Shown here: piece by piece, positions 34,430 to 43,602 of the stretch
Layout of the letters: the number at the start of each line of letters is the position of its first letter
How positions within the stretch are numbered: position 1 is the stretch's first letter
Source of the DNA: JBDTVS01 sp040007095
GTDB taxonomy: Bacteria > Acidobacteriota > Vicinamibacteria > Vicinamibacterales > CAVVIG01
Length of the DNA stretch: 64,000 nucleotides
Direction of reading: 5' to 3'
Assembly (NCBI GenBank): GCA_040007095.1
Contig: JBDTVS010000007.1
Span: 1-64,000 of the forward strand
The notes under the pieces: generated by a model
The model's input: the letters and a program-made list of their open reading frames with translations, nothing else
Told to the model about the DNA's origin: nothing
The model's database searches: none
Program-made: the position numbers and the translations under genes

Positions 34430-34643
34430 GTCTGAGTCTGCGGTTTGCAGGCTGAAGTTCAGTAAGTCTGAAGTCTCAAGTCTGAAGTCTGCCCGAGCTA
34501 GCCAGACTTGAGACTTGACCCTTGAGACTTATTCGCGAGCGGGTAGTTCAGGCGAGCCGGCGGCAGGTCTGGAACTGAGCAAACCAGCCAGACTTGAGAC
34601 CTCACACTTGAGACTTACTCGCGCGCGAGTGGTTCAGGCGAGC
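34430..34643. repeat. Degenerate aagtctgaagtctg word repeats with a 57-bp direct repeat (family D)
   Basis: Tandem words gtctgaagtctcaagtctgaagtctg and their reverse cagacttgagacttga fill this region. In addition the unit agccagacttgagac...ggttcaggcgagc occurs twice, at about 34500-34557 and 34587-34643. A related palindrome is at 38390-38450. It lies between two convergent genes. Confidence 0.7.
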
Positions 34644-35429
34644 TCAGTGCGTCATGCCGTAGATGATGTAGTTCACGCCGAGCTTGTAGGACTCATTGGT
34701 GTCGGCGATCGGCCGCAGACCGGTGCCCGACCACTCCCAGAATTGCGAGATATCCGTGTTGAAGTTGACGATGATCTGCAGGCGCTTGCCAGGGTCGTTG
34801 TCCTCGAACAAGCCGCGGAAGATCGGGTCTCCGCCGACATAGGCCTGCGGAATCCTGAGCGACTCGATGTTGAAAAACGAGTGAAAGATCGGGTGCGACA
34901 CCTCCAGATCGACGAACCGGCCGTCCGGCAGGGCGCGCTTCATCTGGCGTTCGAACACCTCCCACCCGCCGCCGCCGCGAAAGTTGCGGCCCTTGAAATC
35001 GTCGACGATCAGGAAGCCGCCCCGCTGCAGATAGCCGCGCAGGGCGACCGCCTCTGCATCCGTCATCGCCCACCAGTCCGGCTCGATCACGTACGCGACC
35101 GGATACTTGGCCAGCTCCGGATCGTCCAGCGTCAGCGAGTTGATCTCTTCGATATGGGGTCCCAGGTAGCTGACCTCGTTCATGATGGCCATGAGGTTCT
35201 GCTCGGCTAACGGATAGCCGTGGGCCCACGCCGGCTCGCCGCGATAAAAGTAGCCGCCCGGCGCCGTCGTGTAGTTCAGTCGGACGAACGTAAAGCGGCC
35301 GTCGTAGCTGATGTTCTTCCGAAGAACGGTTCGCCCGCGGGGTCCGCCGAACTGCGCCAGCGCCGCGCCCGCCATGAGCACGACCAGTGCCGAAGCCGCC
35401 AGCGCGCGTGTCCAACCCCTCGTACGCAT
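34644..35429 (-). CDS. DUF4159 domain exported protein
   Basis: 261 residues from the ATG at 35429. A signal peptide (ALAASALVVLMAGAALAQ) precedes a DUF4159 domain: RFTFVRLNYTTAPGGYFYRG, ALRGYLQRGGFLIVDDFKG, VSHPIFHSFFNI. The domain has a glutamine-amidotransferase-like flavodoxin fold. In other genomes it sits with MoxR ATPases and aerotolerance-type proteins; those partners are not here. Function is unknown. Confidence 0.8.
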   Translation of the reverse strand: MRTRGWTRALAASALVVLMAGAALAQFGGPRGRTVLRKNISYDGRFTFVRLNYTTAPGGYFYRGEPAWAHGYPLAEQNLMAIMNEVSYLGPHIEEINSLTLDDPELAKYPVAYVIEPDWWAMTDAEAVALRGYLQRGGFLIVDDFKGRNFRGGGGWEVFERQMKRALPDGRFVDLEVSHPIFHSFFNIESLRIPQAYVGGDPIFRGLFEDNDPGKRLQIIVNFNTDISQFWEWSGTGLRPIADTNESYKLGVNYIIYGMTH

Positions 35430-35486
35430 CCTGAAGACGAGTATACGGAAGTGACGCCGCGAAGACACGAAGAAGGAGACCGGCGA

Positions 35487-36683
35487 CTACGCGCTCGCTC
35501 GCGTCAGCGCCCAGGCGAGAAACCGCTCCGTGTAGTAGAGCGCCAGCTGGCCACTCGGTCCGTTGGGAAGCACGTCGAAGGCGTGTTCCGCCCATGGAAT
35601 TTCGAGGAACACCGACGTGGCGTCGACCGCTCGAAGGCGCGCGTCGAGCATCGCCCCGAACCGCGGCAGGACGATGTGATCCCGGCCGCCGTAAATGAGC
35701 AGCGACGGGGGCACCCGGCGCGCCGCATACGCGACCGGCGAGGCGTCACGGTAGCGATCGGGCATCTGGTCGGGAGTGCCGCCAAGCAGCGCCGTTTCGA
35801 TCGACCGCACGTCGAGCGGATCCGGGCGCGGCGGATCGCGATAGCCCTCCGTCAAGTCGACCGGCCCGTAGTAGCTGACCACTGCGCTGATTGCCGGCGC
35901 GCCCAACTGGTACGCGGCGACCATGGCCAGATGTGCGCCCGCCGATCGGCCGACGAGCGCCAATCGCGAGGCGTCTCCCCCGTACTCGCGGCCGTGTTCA
36001 CGGATCCAGCCGAGCGCCGCCCGGATGTCGTCGATCTGCGCCGGCCATGGCCAGCGGGGCGCGTGGCGGTAGTCGACCGCGAAGACGACGAACCCGCGAG
36101 CGGCCAGATACGTCGCGAACGTTGCATCATCGGCGGGGGCGCCCCGCTGCCACGCGCCCCCGTAGATTTGCACCACGGATGGATGGGGCCCATCGGCAAG
36201 CGGCCGGTAGACGTCGACCGTCAGCTGTTCGCCGGCAGGTGATGCGCACGGAATACCTCGAGTGATGCGCGCGGCGCCCACCTCGATCCCCCTGAAGAGA
36301 TCGGCCAGGACCACCGGCGCCGACCGCATGCGCGCGCGGCGCTCCGCCGGTACGCCGCGCAGGTAGTCGCCGCCGAGCGCGTCGCTCATGGCGCGATCGA
36401 ATCGACGCGCGGTACTCGGTGACCGCGCCAACGGCACTGATGCGAGAACCGTCGCCACGGCCGCGATCGCGAAGGTCGAGTGAGCCAACGCGCCGCGGCC
36501 GCCGACGCTCAAGGCCAGGACGCAGAGGAGAAGGCCGCCGAGGACGAGCCACGCGGATACCTCCGGCGCCCCCACGGCCAGGGCCAACAGCGACCGGTTC
36601 GGTGGCGGCAGGAAAATCCACGAGGTCAGAAAGACCACGACGAGAGCCGCGACGAGAAGAAGAATTCGGATGACCGTGACCAT
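35487..36683 (-). CDS. Membrane-anchored alpha/beta hydrolase (esterase/lipase type)
   Basis: 398 residues with an ATG at 36683; the open frame continues upstream of it but has no signal. Three N-terminal membrane segments (residues 3-25, 40-60, 68-86) precede an alpha/beta-hydrolase. Oxyanion motif VVQIYGGAW (171-179), nucleophile GRSAG with Ser247, acid GGRDHIV and histidine WAEHAF complete the HSL/BD-FAE-like triad. It would cleave an ester on the outer face of the inner membrane. The gene follows murJ on the same strand. Confidence 0.8.
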   Translation of the reverse strand: MVTVIRILLLVAALVVVFLTSWIFLPPPNRSLLALAVGAPEVSAWLVLGGLLLCVLALSVGGRGALAHSTFAIAAVATVLASVPLARSPSTARRFDRAMSDALGGDYLRGVPAERRARMRSAPVVLADLFRGIEVGAARITRGIPCASPAGEQLTVDVYRPLADGPHPSVVQIYGGAWQRGAPADDATFATYLAARGFVVFAVDYRHAPRWPWPAQIDDIRAALGWIREHGREYGGDASRLALVGRSAGAHLAMVAAYQLGAPAISAVVSYYGPVDLTEGYRDPPRPDPLDVRSIETALLGGTPDQMPDRYRDASPVAYAARRVPPSLLIYGGRDHIVLPRFGAMLDARLRAVDATSVFLEIPWAEHAFDVLPNGPSGQLALYYTERFLAWALTRASA

Positions 36684-36787
36684 CACGGCGAGTGTACACG
36701 GCGGCGTACCGTGTCTTGACGGACTTCCGTCTTCGACCAGGCTTCGGTGGAAACGAGGGTAGTGGCTGGCGCCGAAACCGTTCACCC

Positions 36788-38380
36788 TCAGCGAGCGAGC
36801 CAGGCCGACCGGCGGAGACGCGCAAGCACGCCGTGCACTTCCGGAACCCGCAGGGCGAACGCGCAGGCGAAGAACACCACGCCGTAGGGCCCCAGCACCA
36901 CGATCGCGGCGATCACCGGGTGCAGCGGCGGTATCAGGAGCTTGACGGCCCACGCGGCGATCGCCCCGCATGCCGCCGCCGTCCACAGCTTGACGACATA
37001 CGCGGGCGGCAACCCCGTCTGTCCGATCCGCGTATTCAAGGCGCGGCGCAGCAGCAGCATTTCGACCCAGCCGGCGACGCCGGCCGATGCCGTCAACCCC
37101 GACGCGCCCCACGCAGGGGGAATCCCCAGCAGCCGCGGCACCGGAATCGCGCACAGGTACCCCAACACCGTCGTCAACGAGACGCGGACGATCGCGTACC
37201 GCAGCGGCGTGCGGGTGTCGCGCAACGCGTAGCAGGTCGAGGCATACAAGCGGGCCAGCGTCGAGGCCAGCAGGCCAATCGACGATCCCGCCAGAATCGC
37301 CCAGACGTAGATCGCGTCAGCATGTCGAAACCTGCCCGTCTGCAGCAGCGCCGCAGCCACCACATCGCCCAGCGCGAGAAACGCCATCGCGGAGGGAATC
37401 ACGAAAAAGGCAATCCGGCGAAGGCCGGCGTCGAGTCGACCGCGAAGCGTCTCAAAGCCGGTCGCATCGGTCCCCGAGGTGCTCGACATGACGGGTAACT
37501 CGGCCGCGGACACCGAGACGCCAAACAGGCTCACCGGCAGTGTGTAGAGCGTCGTCGCGTTGGTCAGTCCCGCCACGGCGCCGACCGGCAGCAGGCTGGC
37601 GAGCAGCGTGTCGATGTACGCGCTCACCTGTACCACGCCGCGGCTGAAGAACGCCGGGAAGAAATTCCGCACGATCGTCCTGACTTCCTCGGACGAGGTG
37701 TCAATCGCGGCCCGCAAGTCGGGCGCGACTTTCAGTACCATCGGCAGTTGCACGCCGAGTTGCAAGGCACTGCCGACCACCGATCCCCAGGCCAGAATCT
37801 CGACCAGCCTCGGCAGCGGTGTCGTTTCGCCAAACCAGGCCAGCGCCGCAATCATCGCGGCGCTCCACGTCACCGGCGCCGTGTACGACAGCAGAAAACG
37901 GTGATGGCTGTTGAGAATGCCGAGGCACCACGCCGAGAGCACGAGCAGCCCCATGCCGGGAAACAGGATTCTGACGACGGCGATCGTCAGCGCGCGCCGG
38001 TCTCCGGTGAACCCCGGCGCAATGACGTCGATGAGCCAGGGCGTCGCCACCACGCCGACGAGCACGACCCCGCTGACCACGAGCGCGAGCAGCGAGCCGA
38101 CCGCCCCGGCTACGCGATCGGCCTGGCGTCGATCGCCGCGAGCGACGAGCGACGCATAGACCGGAATGAACGACGCCGACAGCGCGCCTTCACCGAACAG
38201 ATTCTGAACGAGGTTGGGAATGCGGAAGCCGGCGGCCCAGGCATCGGCGACGTCGGTCGTCAGGCCGAAGTAGTGCGCGATCACCCGCTGCCTCACCAGG
38301 CCGACCAATCGGCTGCACAAAATGCCGACGGCGACCAGCGCCGCCGAGCGGCCCGTCCGCTGCCGCGGCTCAGGGCGCAT
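36788..38380 (-). CDS. murJ: Lipid II flippase MurJ
   Basis: 530 residues from the ATG at 38380. The MATE-like MviN/MurJ fold is clear: GILCSRLVGLVRQRVIAHYF, AWAAGFRIPNLVQNLFGEGA with the conserved arginine of the central cavity, and SASFIPVYASL. Thirteen to fourteen hydrophobic segments follow, ending ALRVPEVHGVLARLR. It flips lipid II across the inner membrane for peptidoglycan synthesis. It lies downstream of prfB, separated by the family D palindrome. Confidence 0.92.
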   Translation of the reverse strand: MRPEPRQRTGRSAALVAVGILCSRLVGLVRQRVIAHYFGLTTDVADAWAAGFRIPNLVQNLFGEGALSASFIPVYASLVARGDRRQADRVAGAVGSLLALVVSGVVLVGVVATPWLIDVIAPGFTGDRRALTIAVVRILFPGMGLLVLSAWCLGILNSHHRFLLSYTAPVTWSAAMIAALAWFGETTPLPRLVEILAWGSVVGSALQLGVQLPMVLKVAPDLRAAIDTSSEEVRTIVRNFFPAFFSRGVVQVSAYIDTLLASLLPVGAVAGLTNATTLYTLPVSLFGVSVSAAELPVMSSTSGTDATGFETLRGRLDAGLRRIAFFVIPSAMAFLALGDVVAAALLQTGRFRHADAIYVWAILAGSSIGLLASTLARLYASTCYALRDTRTPLRYAIVRVSLTTVLGYLCAIPVPRLLGIPPAWGASGLTASAGVAGWVEMLLLRRALNTRIGQTGLPPAYVVKLWTAAACGAIAAWAVKLLIPPLHPVIAAIVVLGPYGVVFFACAFALRVPEVHGVLARLRRSAWLAR

Positions 38381-38389
38381 GGCGGTCGT

Positions 38390-38450
38390 CAAGTGGCAAG
38401 CCTGAAGCGGGAAGTCTGCACACGTCAGACTTCAGGCCTGAGACTCGCAG
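38390..38450. repeat. gaagtctg...cagacttc palindrome (family D) between prfB and murJ
   Basis: gaagtctg (38411-38418), a 7-nt loop, then cagacttc (38426-38433), extended by cctgaag and cttcagg words outside. The hairpin just after prfB could act as a transcription attenuator. Confidence 0.65.
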
Positions 38451-38467
38451 CCCTTGGTGCGTTGAGC

Positions 38468-39605
38468 TCAGTCAAGGTCGTCGTCTGCCGCTGCCTGGCC
38501 CAGCGTGCCGCTCGCACGCTTCATCAGATAGCTCTTGATGAACACGTCGATGTCGCCGTCGAGGATCCGGGTGACGTCGCCGACCTGCTCTTTCGTACGG
38601 TGATCCTTCACGAGTTGATAGGGATGCAGGACGTAGCTGCGGATCTGGCTGCCGAAGGCGATCTCCTTCTTCGCACCGCTGATCTGCTGGAGCTTCTCCT
38701 GGTTCTCTTTGAGCTTCAAGTCGTACAACCGCGCCTTGAGCACCTGCATCGCGGAATCGCGGTTCCGATGCTGCGAACGCTCGTTCTGGCACGAGACCAC
38801 GATGCCCGTCGGCAGGTGGGTCAACCGCACTGCGGAATCGGTGACGTTGACGTGCTGGCCCCCGGCGCCGCTCGATCGGAAGGTATCGATGCGAAGGTCC
38901 TTGTCCTCCACCTGGATGTCGACGTCCTCCGGCAGCTCCGGCCAGACGTACAACGAAGCGAATGACGTGTGGCGCCGCGCGGCTTGATCGAACGGCGAGA
39001 TGCGCACGAGCCGATGGACACCCGCCTCCGCGGCGAGCAGGCCGTAGGCGTATTCGCCGGTGACGGTAAAGGTCACGCTTTTCAGGCCGGCTTCCTCTCC
39101 GGGTTGATAGTCGATCAACTCGCGCTTGAAGCCGCGGCGCTCGGTCCACCGCAGGTACATGCGCAGCAGCATCTCCGCCCAGTCCTGAGACTCGGTCCCG
39201 CCGGCGCCAGGGTGGATGGTGATAATCGCGTTGCGCCGGTCGTGGGGGCCGCCGAGCATCTTCTTGGTCTCGGCGGTCTCGACTTCCTGGTCGAGCAGAT
39301 CAAGGGCCTGCGCGAACTCGGTATCCACCGCTTCACCGGCTTCGGACCACTCCACCAGCACCGCGAGGTCGTCGCTTTTCTTGCGCAGCGAATCGATCAG
39401 ATCGCGATCCTGTTCGAGCCCCTTGCGGCGTTGCAGCACTTTCTGCGCTTCAGCCTGGTCGCTCCAGAAGTCGGGCGTGGAGGCGCGGGCCTCGAGCCTG
39501 GTCAGTTCGTCTTGGGGGCGTGCGGCTTCAAAGATAACTCCGCAAGTCGGCGGCGCGACGTGTGAGGTCCTCGTATCGGCGCATCTGATCGTCAACAGTC
39601 GGCAT
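38468..39605 (-). CDS. prfB: Peptide chain release factor 2, expressed by programmed +1 frameshift
   Basis: RF2 of about 370 residues. Translation starts at the ATG at 39605, with 25 codons (MPTVDDQMRRYEDLTRR, then AADLRSYL) ending in a TGA at 39530-39528; the second frame continues EAARPQDELTRLEARASTPD, then FW, to 38468. The stop-recognition motif SPF is in RISPFDQAARRH, and the catalytic GGQ is in SSGAGGQHVNVTDS. RF2 releases peptides at UGA and UAA. Low RF2 lets the ribosome shift at CTT-TGA, giving autoregulation. lnt ends 5 nt upstream, so the two are likely co-transcribed. Confidence 0.93.
39527..39533 (-). promoter_or_regulatory. prfB: RF2 programmed +1 frameshift site (CTT TGA A)
   Basis: On the minus strand the message reads ..CGG AGT TAT CTT TGA AGC. 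Slippage of the CTT codon by one base gives CTT-(T)-GAA-GCC-GCA and joins the two parts of RF2. A purine-rich CGGAG upstream could act as the stimulatory Shine-Dalgarno. The base after TGA is A rather than the C that is common in this site. Confidence 0.88.
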
Positions 39606-39610
39606 GGACG

Positions 39611-41011
39611 CTATTGTACACGCCGTCTCGCGAGCAGGATTGCCGCCATCACCACGACGACCGAGGCATACGCGAAGACGTCGCCCCAGCGCGCGTAGGG
39701 CGTGGTGGTCGTGAGGAACCGCGCGCGGCCGACGATCACCCCCGGCTCGAAAATGCCGGTCCGATCGAGCACGCGCCCGTACGGATCGACGATGCCGCTG
39801 ATGCCGGTGTTGGCGGCACGCACGAGATAGCGGCCCTCCTCGATCGCGCGCATCGACGCCTGGGCGAAGTGCTGGTAGGGCGCCGACGTCTGTCCGAACC
39901 AGGAGTCGTTGGTGATGGTCGTCAGCAGTTCGCTGCCGCGAATCACGAACTGGCGAACCAGCGCGGGATAGACGACCTCATAGCAGATCGCCACGCTGAT
40001 CGAGTGGCCGCCCACCGACAACACCGTCGGGTCGGTGCCCGCGGCGAAGCCGCTGCCAATCGCCTCCACGAGCGGACCGACGAAAAAGAGCAGACGCCGC
40101 ATCGGGACATATTCGCCAAACGGCACGAGGTGCATCTTCCGGTAGAAACCGCCGTCGCTGCCATCAGCCCGCACGAGAACCGCCGCGTTGTACCAGGCGT
40201 CCGGACGCCCGCGCACGACTTGATCGCTGCCGACGAGAATCGGGACGCGTCCTTCCCGCGCGACGCGCCGCACGAGCCCGCCGACCTCCGGGTTGTCGTC
40301 GAAGCGGTAAGGGGACATGGCCGATTCCGACCACAGGACAAGCTCTGCCCCCGCCCCGATAGCCTGGCGCGTCATGCGCACCTGTTCCTGGAACACCTGC
40401 AGTGCTTGCGCCGGATCCCGCCGCTGCGCTTCGCTCGCGTTCCCTTGAATGAGCCCGACGGTGACGGCTTGTCCCTCCCGCGTCCACTCGGCCCGTGCGG
40501 CGCGCCAGCTTCCCCAGACCGCCGTCACCGTCAGGACCATGGCGACGGCGCCGACCGACTGCACGCGGGCGCGCGTGCTGCTGGTGGCCATGCACCCGGC
40601 TGCCGCGGCGCTGACGCTCGCGACCAGCGCTGACACGCCATACACACCGAACAGACTGGCAAGCTGGGCGATCGGAATGGTCGTCACCTGGCTGTAGCCG
40701 AGCAGCACCCAGGGAAAGCCGCCGAGCACATGCGTCCGTCCCAGCTCAGTCGCCACCCACACGAGGGGCGCCGCGATCAGCGCGCGCGCGCCAAAGCCCA
40801 GCACCAAGCGTCGGAAGACCACCGCGAAGAATGCCGGATAGAGAGCCTGGTAGGCGACGAGCAGCGCGTTCACGAGCACGGCAACCGGCATGGGTAGCCC
40901 GCCGTACAACGCCATCACGGTGGTAATCCAGTAGAGCGTCCCGGCGAAGAACACGCCGCCGGTGGTGAGGCCGAGACAGAACGCGCGAGTCAAGGAGAGC
41001 CGGCGCCGCAC
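39611..41011 (-). CDS. lnt: Apolipoprotein N-acyltransferase Lnt
   Basis: 466 residues from a GTG at 41011. It has about five to six N-terminal membrane helices, then a nitrilase-type domain with the triad Glu in ELVLWSESAMSPYRF, Lys in GGFYRKMHLVPFGEY and Cys in SVAICYEVVYPAL, and a last helix at the C-terminus. It adds the third acyl chain to lipoproteins at the periplasmic side of the inner membrane. The same frame is open and Lnt-like for 30 or so codons upstream (LALSFPKFGHPAFGWIALAP), so the real start probably lies nearer 41110, perhaps at an unusual codon overlapping the SPOR gene. Confidence 0.9.
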   Translation of the reverse strand: MRRRLSLTRAFCLGLTTGGVFFAGTLYWITTVMALYGGLPMPVAVLVNALLVAYQALYPAFFAVVFRRLVLGFGARALIAAPLVWVATELGRTHVLGGFPWVLLGYSQVTTIPIAQLASLFGVYGVSALVASVSAAAAGCMATSSTRARVQSVGAVAMVLTVTAVWGSWRAARAEWTREGQAVTVGLIQGNASEAQRRDPAQALQVFQEQVRMTRQAIGAGAELVLWSESAMSPYRFDDNPEVGGLVRRVAREGRVPILVGSDQVVRGRPDAWYNAAVLVRADGSDGGFYRKMHLVPFGEYVPMRRLLFFVGPLVEAIGSGFAAGTDPTVLSVGGHSISVAICYEVVYPALVRQFVIRGSELLTTITNDSWFGQTSAPYQHFAQASMRAIEEGRYLVRAANTGISGIVDPYGRVLDRTGIFEPGVIVGRARFLTTTTPYARWGDVFAYASVVVVMAAILLARRRVQ

Positions 41012-41109
41012 GCTCAGTGCGACCAGCAGCGGCGCGAGCGCAATCCAGCCGAACGCGGGGTGACCGAACTTGGGAAAACTCAGGGCGAGCAGAACGCCCG
41101 AGACGAGCG

Positions 41110-41922
41110 CTAGCGGGTAATCCAGGGCGTGAACTGCTCCTCTTTCTTCAGCTTCGTCGCCATCGCTTCAGCCTCGCGGCGGGTCTTGAACTTGCCGACG
41201 CGGACGCGGTACATCGACGGCGCGCCTTTGGCCGGCGCCATGACATAGGCGGAGTAGCCTTTCGACGACAGGCGCTTGGCGATCGTATCCGCCTCGTCCT
41301 TCTCGCGAAGGGCGGTCACCTGCAGAGCGAACCCCTGCCCTGCCGGCTCGGCGACGGATGCCGTTGCCAACGCCGGCGGATTCTTTGCGGCCGCACCGGC
41401 TGAAAGATCGACGCCGGGCGCGGGCGAAGCCGGTTCCTTCCTGGGCGCGGGCGCGGGAGGCTCTTTGGGTGCCGGAGGGGGCTCTTTCGGGGCCGTTGGC
41501 GGCGGCTCCTTCTTGGCAGCGGCAGCAGGCGGCTCCGCGGCCGCTCGCGTGGCACCTCGACCTGAGGCCGGCTTCAAGTCCTCGGCGGCGGCCGAAGACT
41601 TGTCGAGGCGATTGAAATAGCTCAGCTCGTCCACGGCAGCGGGCGGCGCGGCGGCCGTCGGGTCCGAGCCGGCGGGAGGCGGCGTCGGCTCCTGCGACGT
41701 CACGACGTCGGGAACGATCACGGCGGTCGATCCGGTCGAGTCGGCGATCAGGGGTGCGCGTTCGGCCCTCACGCCTCGTCCCACGAACACGCCGCACAGG
41801 AAGATCACCACGGAGAACACCGTGGCGACCATGAACAGGAACACCAACTGCTTCCCGTTCAGCTGAATCTCTCGGAACGCGTCGTCTTTGGTGTATTGAG
41901 CCAAGTTGCGTGATTTTAGCAC
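41110..41922 (-). CDS. Membrane protein with C-terminal SPOR domain
   Basis: About 270 residues; GTG at 41922 directly after the preceding stop is one of several possible starts (TTG at 41946 or 41904 are others). A cytoplasmic N-terminus, one membrane helix (VFLFMVATVFSVVIFLCGVFV), a long Pro/Ala/Lys-rich linker with KEPPPAPKEPPAPAP repeats, and a SPOR domain (GFALQVTALREKDEADTIAK to YRVRVGKFKTRREAE) follow. SPOR domains bind denuded septal peptidoglycan, so a cell-division role is likely. It sits between lnt and a TPR gene. Confidence 0.85.
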   Translation of the reverse strand: MLKSRNLAQYTKDDAFREIQLNGKQLVFLFMVATVFSVVIFLCGVFVGRGVRAERAPLIADSTGSTAVIVPDVVTSQEPTPPPAGSDPTAAAPPAAVDELSYFNRLDKSSAAAEDLKPASGRGATRAAAEPPAAAAKKEPPPTAPKEPPPAPKEPPAPAPRKEPASPAPGVDLSAGAAAKNPPALATASVAEPAGQGFALQVTALREKDEADTIAKRLSSKGYSAYVMAPAKGAPSMYRVRVGKFKTRREAEAMATKLKKEEQFTPWITR

Positions 41923-41923
41923 G

Positions 41924-43546
41924 TCAATGCACGCCGATTCGGCCAAGAAGATCGGTCGCTTCAGCCGAGGCGGGATCGAGTGCGAGCGCCCGGCCGGCCT
42001 CGAGTCTGGCCGCGTCCGGATCCTTGTTCTGCAGGTACGCCTGGGCGAGGGCCGCGTGCGCCGGCGCCGTCTCGGCGCTCCACAACGAGATCTTGAACGC
42101 GTCGATCGCCGCGCGCACGCGATTGTTGCGAAGGTGAATGCGTCCCAGCAGGAGATGCGCCTCGGCCTCGTAGGGAGACAGGAAGGTCGCTCGGTTCAAC
42201 TGCGTGATGGCCTCGCTGTCGTTCTCCTGTTGAAACAGACCTCGGCCGCGATCGAGATAGAAGCGGGCCAGCTCGCGTTGGTCGCGCTGTTCGTTGTTCG
42301 CGATGGCGGTCTCGAGCTGTCGGGCGTGCGGCAGCTCCACGCCGCCCTTGACGCGCTCGAGGCCCTTCGGTACGGCCTCGGCGCCCGGCCGCTTCTCCCA
42401 CTGCTCGTAGACCGACGACAGCCGGCGCGCCAGATCACGCTCGCGCGAGGCCTCGACCGTGCTGCCGCCGGCGCCGAGCGCGGTGCCGAGGATGAAGTGT
42501 GCCTCTCCATCCGCGGGGTTGCGGCGGACGGCTTCGCGCAGCCAGTAGATGGTCGCCGTCAGGTCCCGGGTCAGCCAGTACGCGTAGCCGAGGTTGAAGC
42601 AGTAGTCCGGATCGTTTCGATCCTGGTCGACCGCCTGTTTGAAATACTCGATCGGCGGATCCGCGGACGCCGCGGCGCCGCGACGGATCTGGGCGACGCC
42701 GATATTGTTCAATGTCGCCGCCGTGGGCTGCGCGTCCGCGAGCGCCTTGAAGGCCGCAAACGCCTCGTCGTGTCGATTGAGCGTGAGCAGGGAAAGCCCC
42801 GCAAGATACCTGGCGCGGCGCGACCATGCCGAGTCCGCCGGCACCGGCGACACGGCGGCAAGCGCCCGTGCGTGCTCGCCCGCCTCCGCGAACAGGTCCC
42901 AGAGCGCCAGACGGGCGCGATCGAAGGTCGGCAGCGCCGTCAACGCGCCCTGCAGGTAGGCCACCGCGTTGGCGGGGGTTTCGGCCAGCAGACCCTTGAT
43001 GTAGCTCTCGAACGCCGCCAGCGGCGGATACGTGTGATTGCGGGAGTCGATCGGAGGCGTGGCGGCGTCGAAACTGCGCGCGACGCGCTCGAAGGTCGCG
43101 AAGATCTCCGACACCGGTCCGCGCTCGACGACGTCGTGGCTGATGCGGCCCGTCTCGAGCGCCAGCCCGCGAGCGTGCACGACGAGCGTGCCGCCCTCGA
43201 GCTGCAGCGACCCGGTGATCACTTCAGACGCACCGACCAGCTGCCCGATGCGAATCGCCGTCGCGTCGGTCAACGTCGCCATCTGCGGAACCTGCAGCCG
43301 CTCGAACGCCTCGCGCCGCTGGTCGCGGGTAATCGCCGCTGCGCCCATCGCGTTCAGATCGTCGGTCAACAAGACGGCCGCGGCCTCGCCCAGCCAGAAG
43401 ATCGAGGCGTCGCGCTTCACGTTGTCGAACGGCATCACCAGGGTCCGTGTCGGCTCCGGGACCTGTGCCTGGACTCGACCCTGGCGGCCAGATGCCGCCG
43501 CAACCAGCGCGAGAACGACCAACAGCCAGGTCCTGGGAGAATTCAT
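41924..43546 (-). CDS. Exported TPR protein with an N-terminal FlgO/CsgG-like domain
   Basis: 540 residues, ATG at 43546. After a signal peptide (TWLLVVLALVAAASG) comes a domain of the TolB/FlgO/CsgG-like kind (RTLVMPFDNVKRDASIFWLG, ASEVITGSLQLEGGTLVVHA). The rest is tetratricopeptide repeats, for example DPDYCFNLGYAYWLTRDLTA and AEAHLLLGRIHLRNNRVRAA. It is probably a periplasmic scaffold. Its stop is followed at once by the SPOR gene. Confidence 0.78.
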   Translation of the reverse strand: MNSPRTWLLVVLALVAAASGRQGRVQAQVPEPTRTLVMPFDNVKRDASIFWLGEAAAVLLTDDLNAMGAAAITRDQRREAFERLQVPQMATLTDATAIRIGQLVGASEVITGSLQLEGGTLVVHARGLALETGRISHDVVERGPVSEIFATFERVARSFDAATPPIDSRNHTYPPLAAFESYIKGLLAETPANAVAYLQGALTALPTFDRARLALWDLFAEAGEHARALAAVSPVPADSAWSRRARYLAGLSLLTLNRHDEAFAAFKALADAQPTAATLNNIGVAQIRRGAAASADPPIEYFKQAVDQDRNDPDYCFNLGYAYWLTRDLTATIYWLREAVRRNPADGEAHFILGTALGAGGSTVEASRERDLARRLSSVYEQWEKRPGAEAVPKGLERVKGGVELPHARQLETAIANNEQRDQRELARFYLDRGRGLFQQENDSEAITQLNRATFLSPYEAEAHLLLGRIHLRNNRVRAAIDAFKISLWSAETAPAHAALAQAYLQNKDPDAARLEAGRALALDPASAEATDLLGRIGVH

Positions 43547-43602
43547 GTTTTGGACCACCGGCCGCTCCGCTGTTGCGGCCGGAGAAATCGTGGTCGGCAT
43601 CA

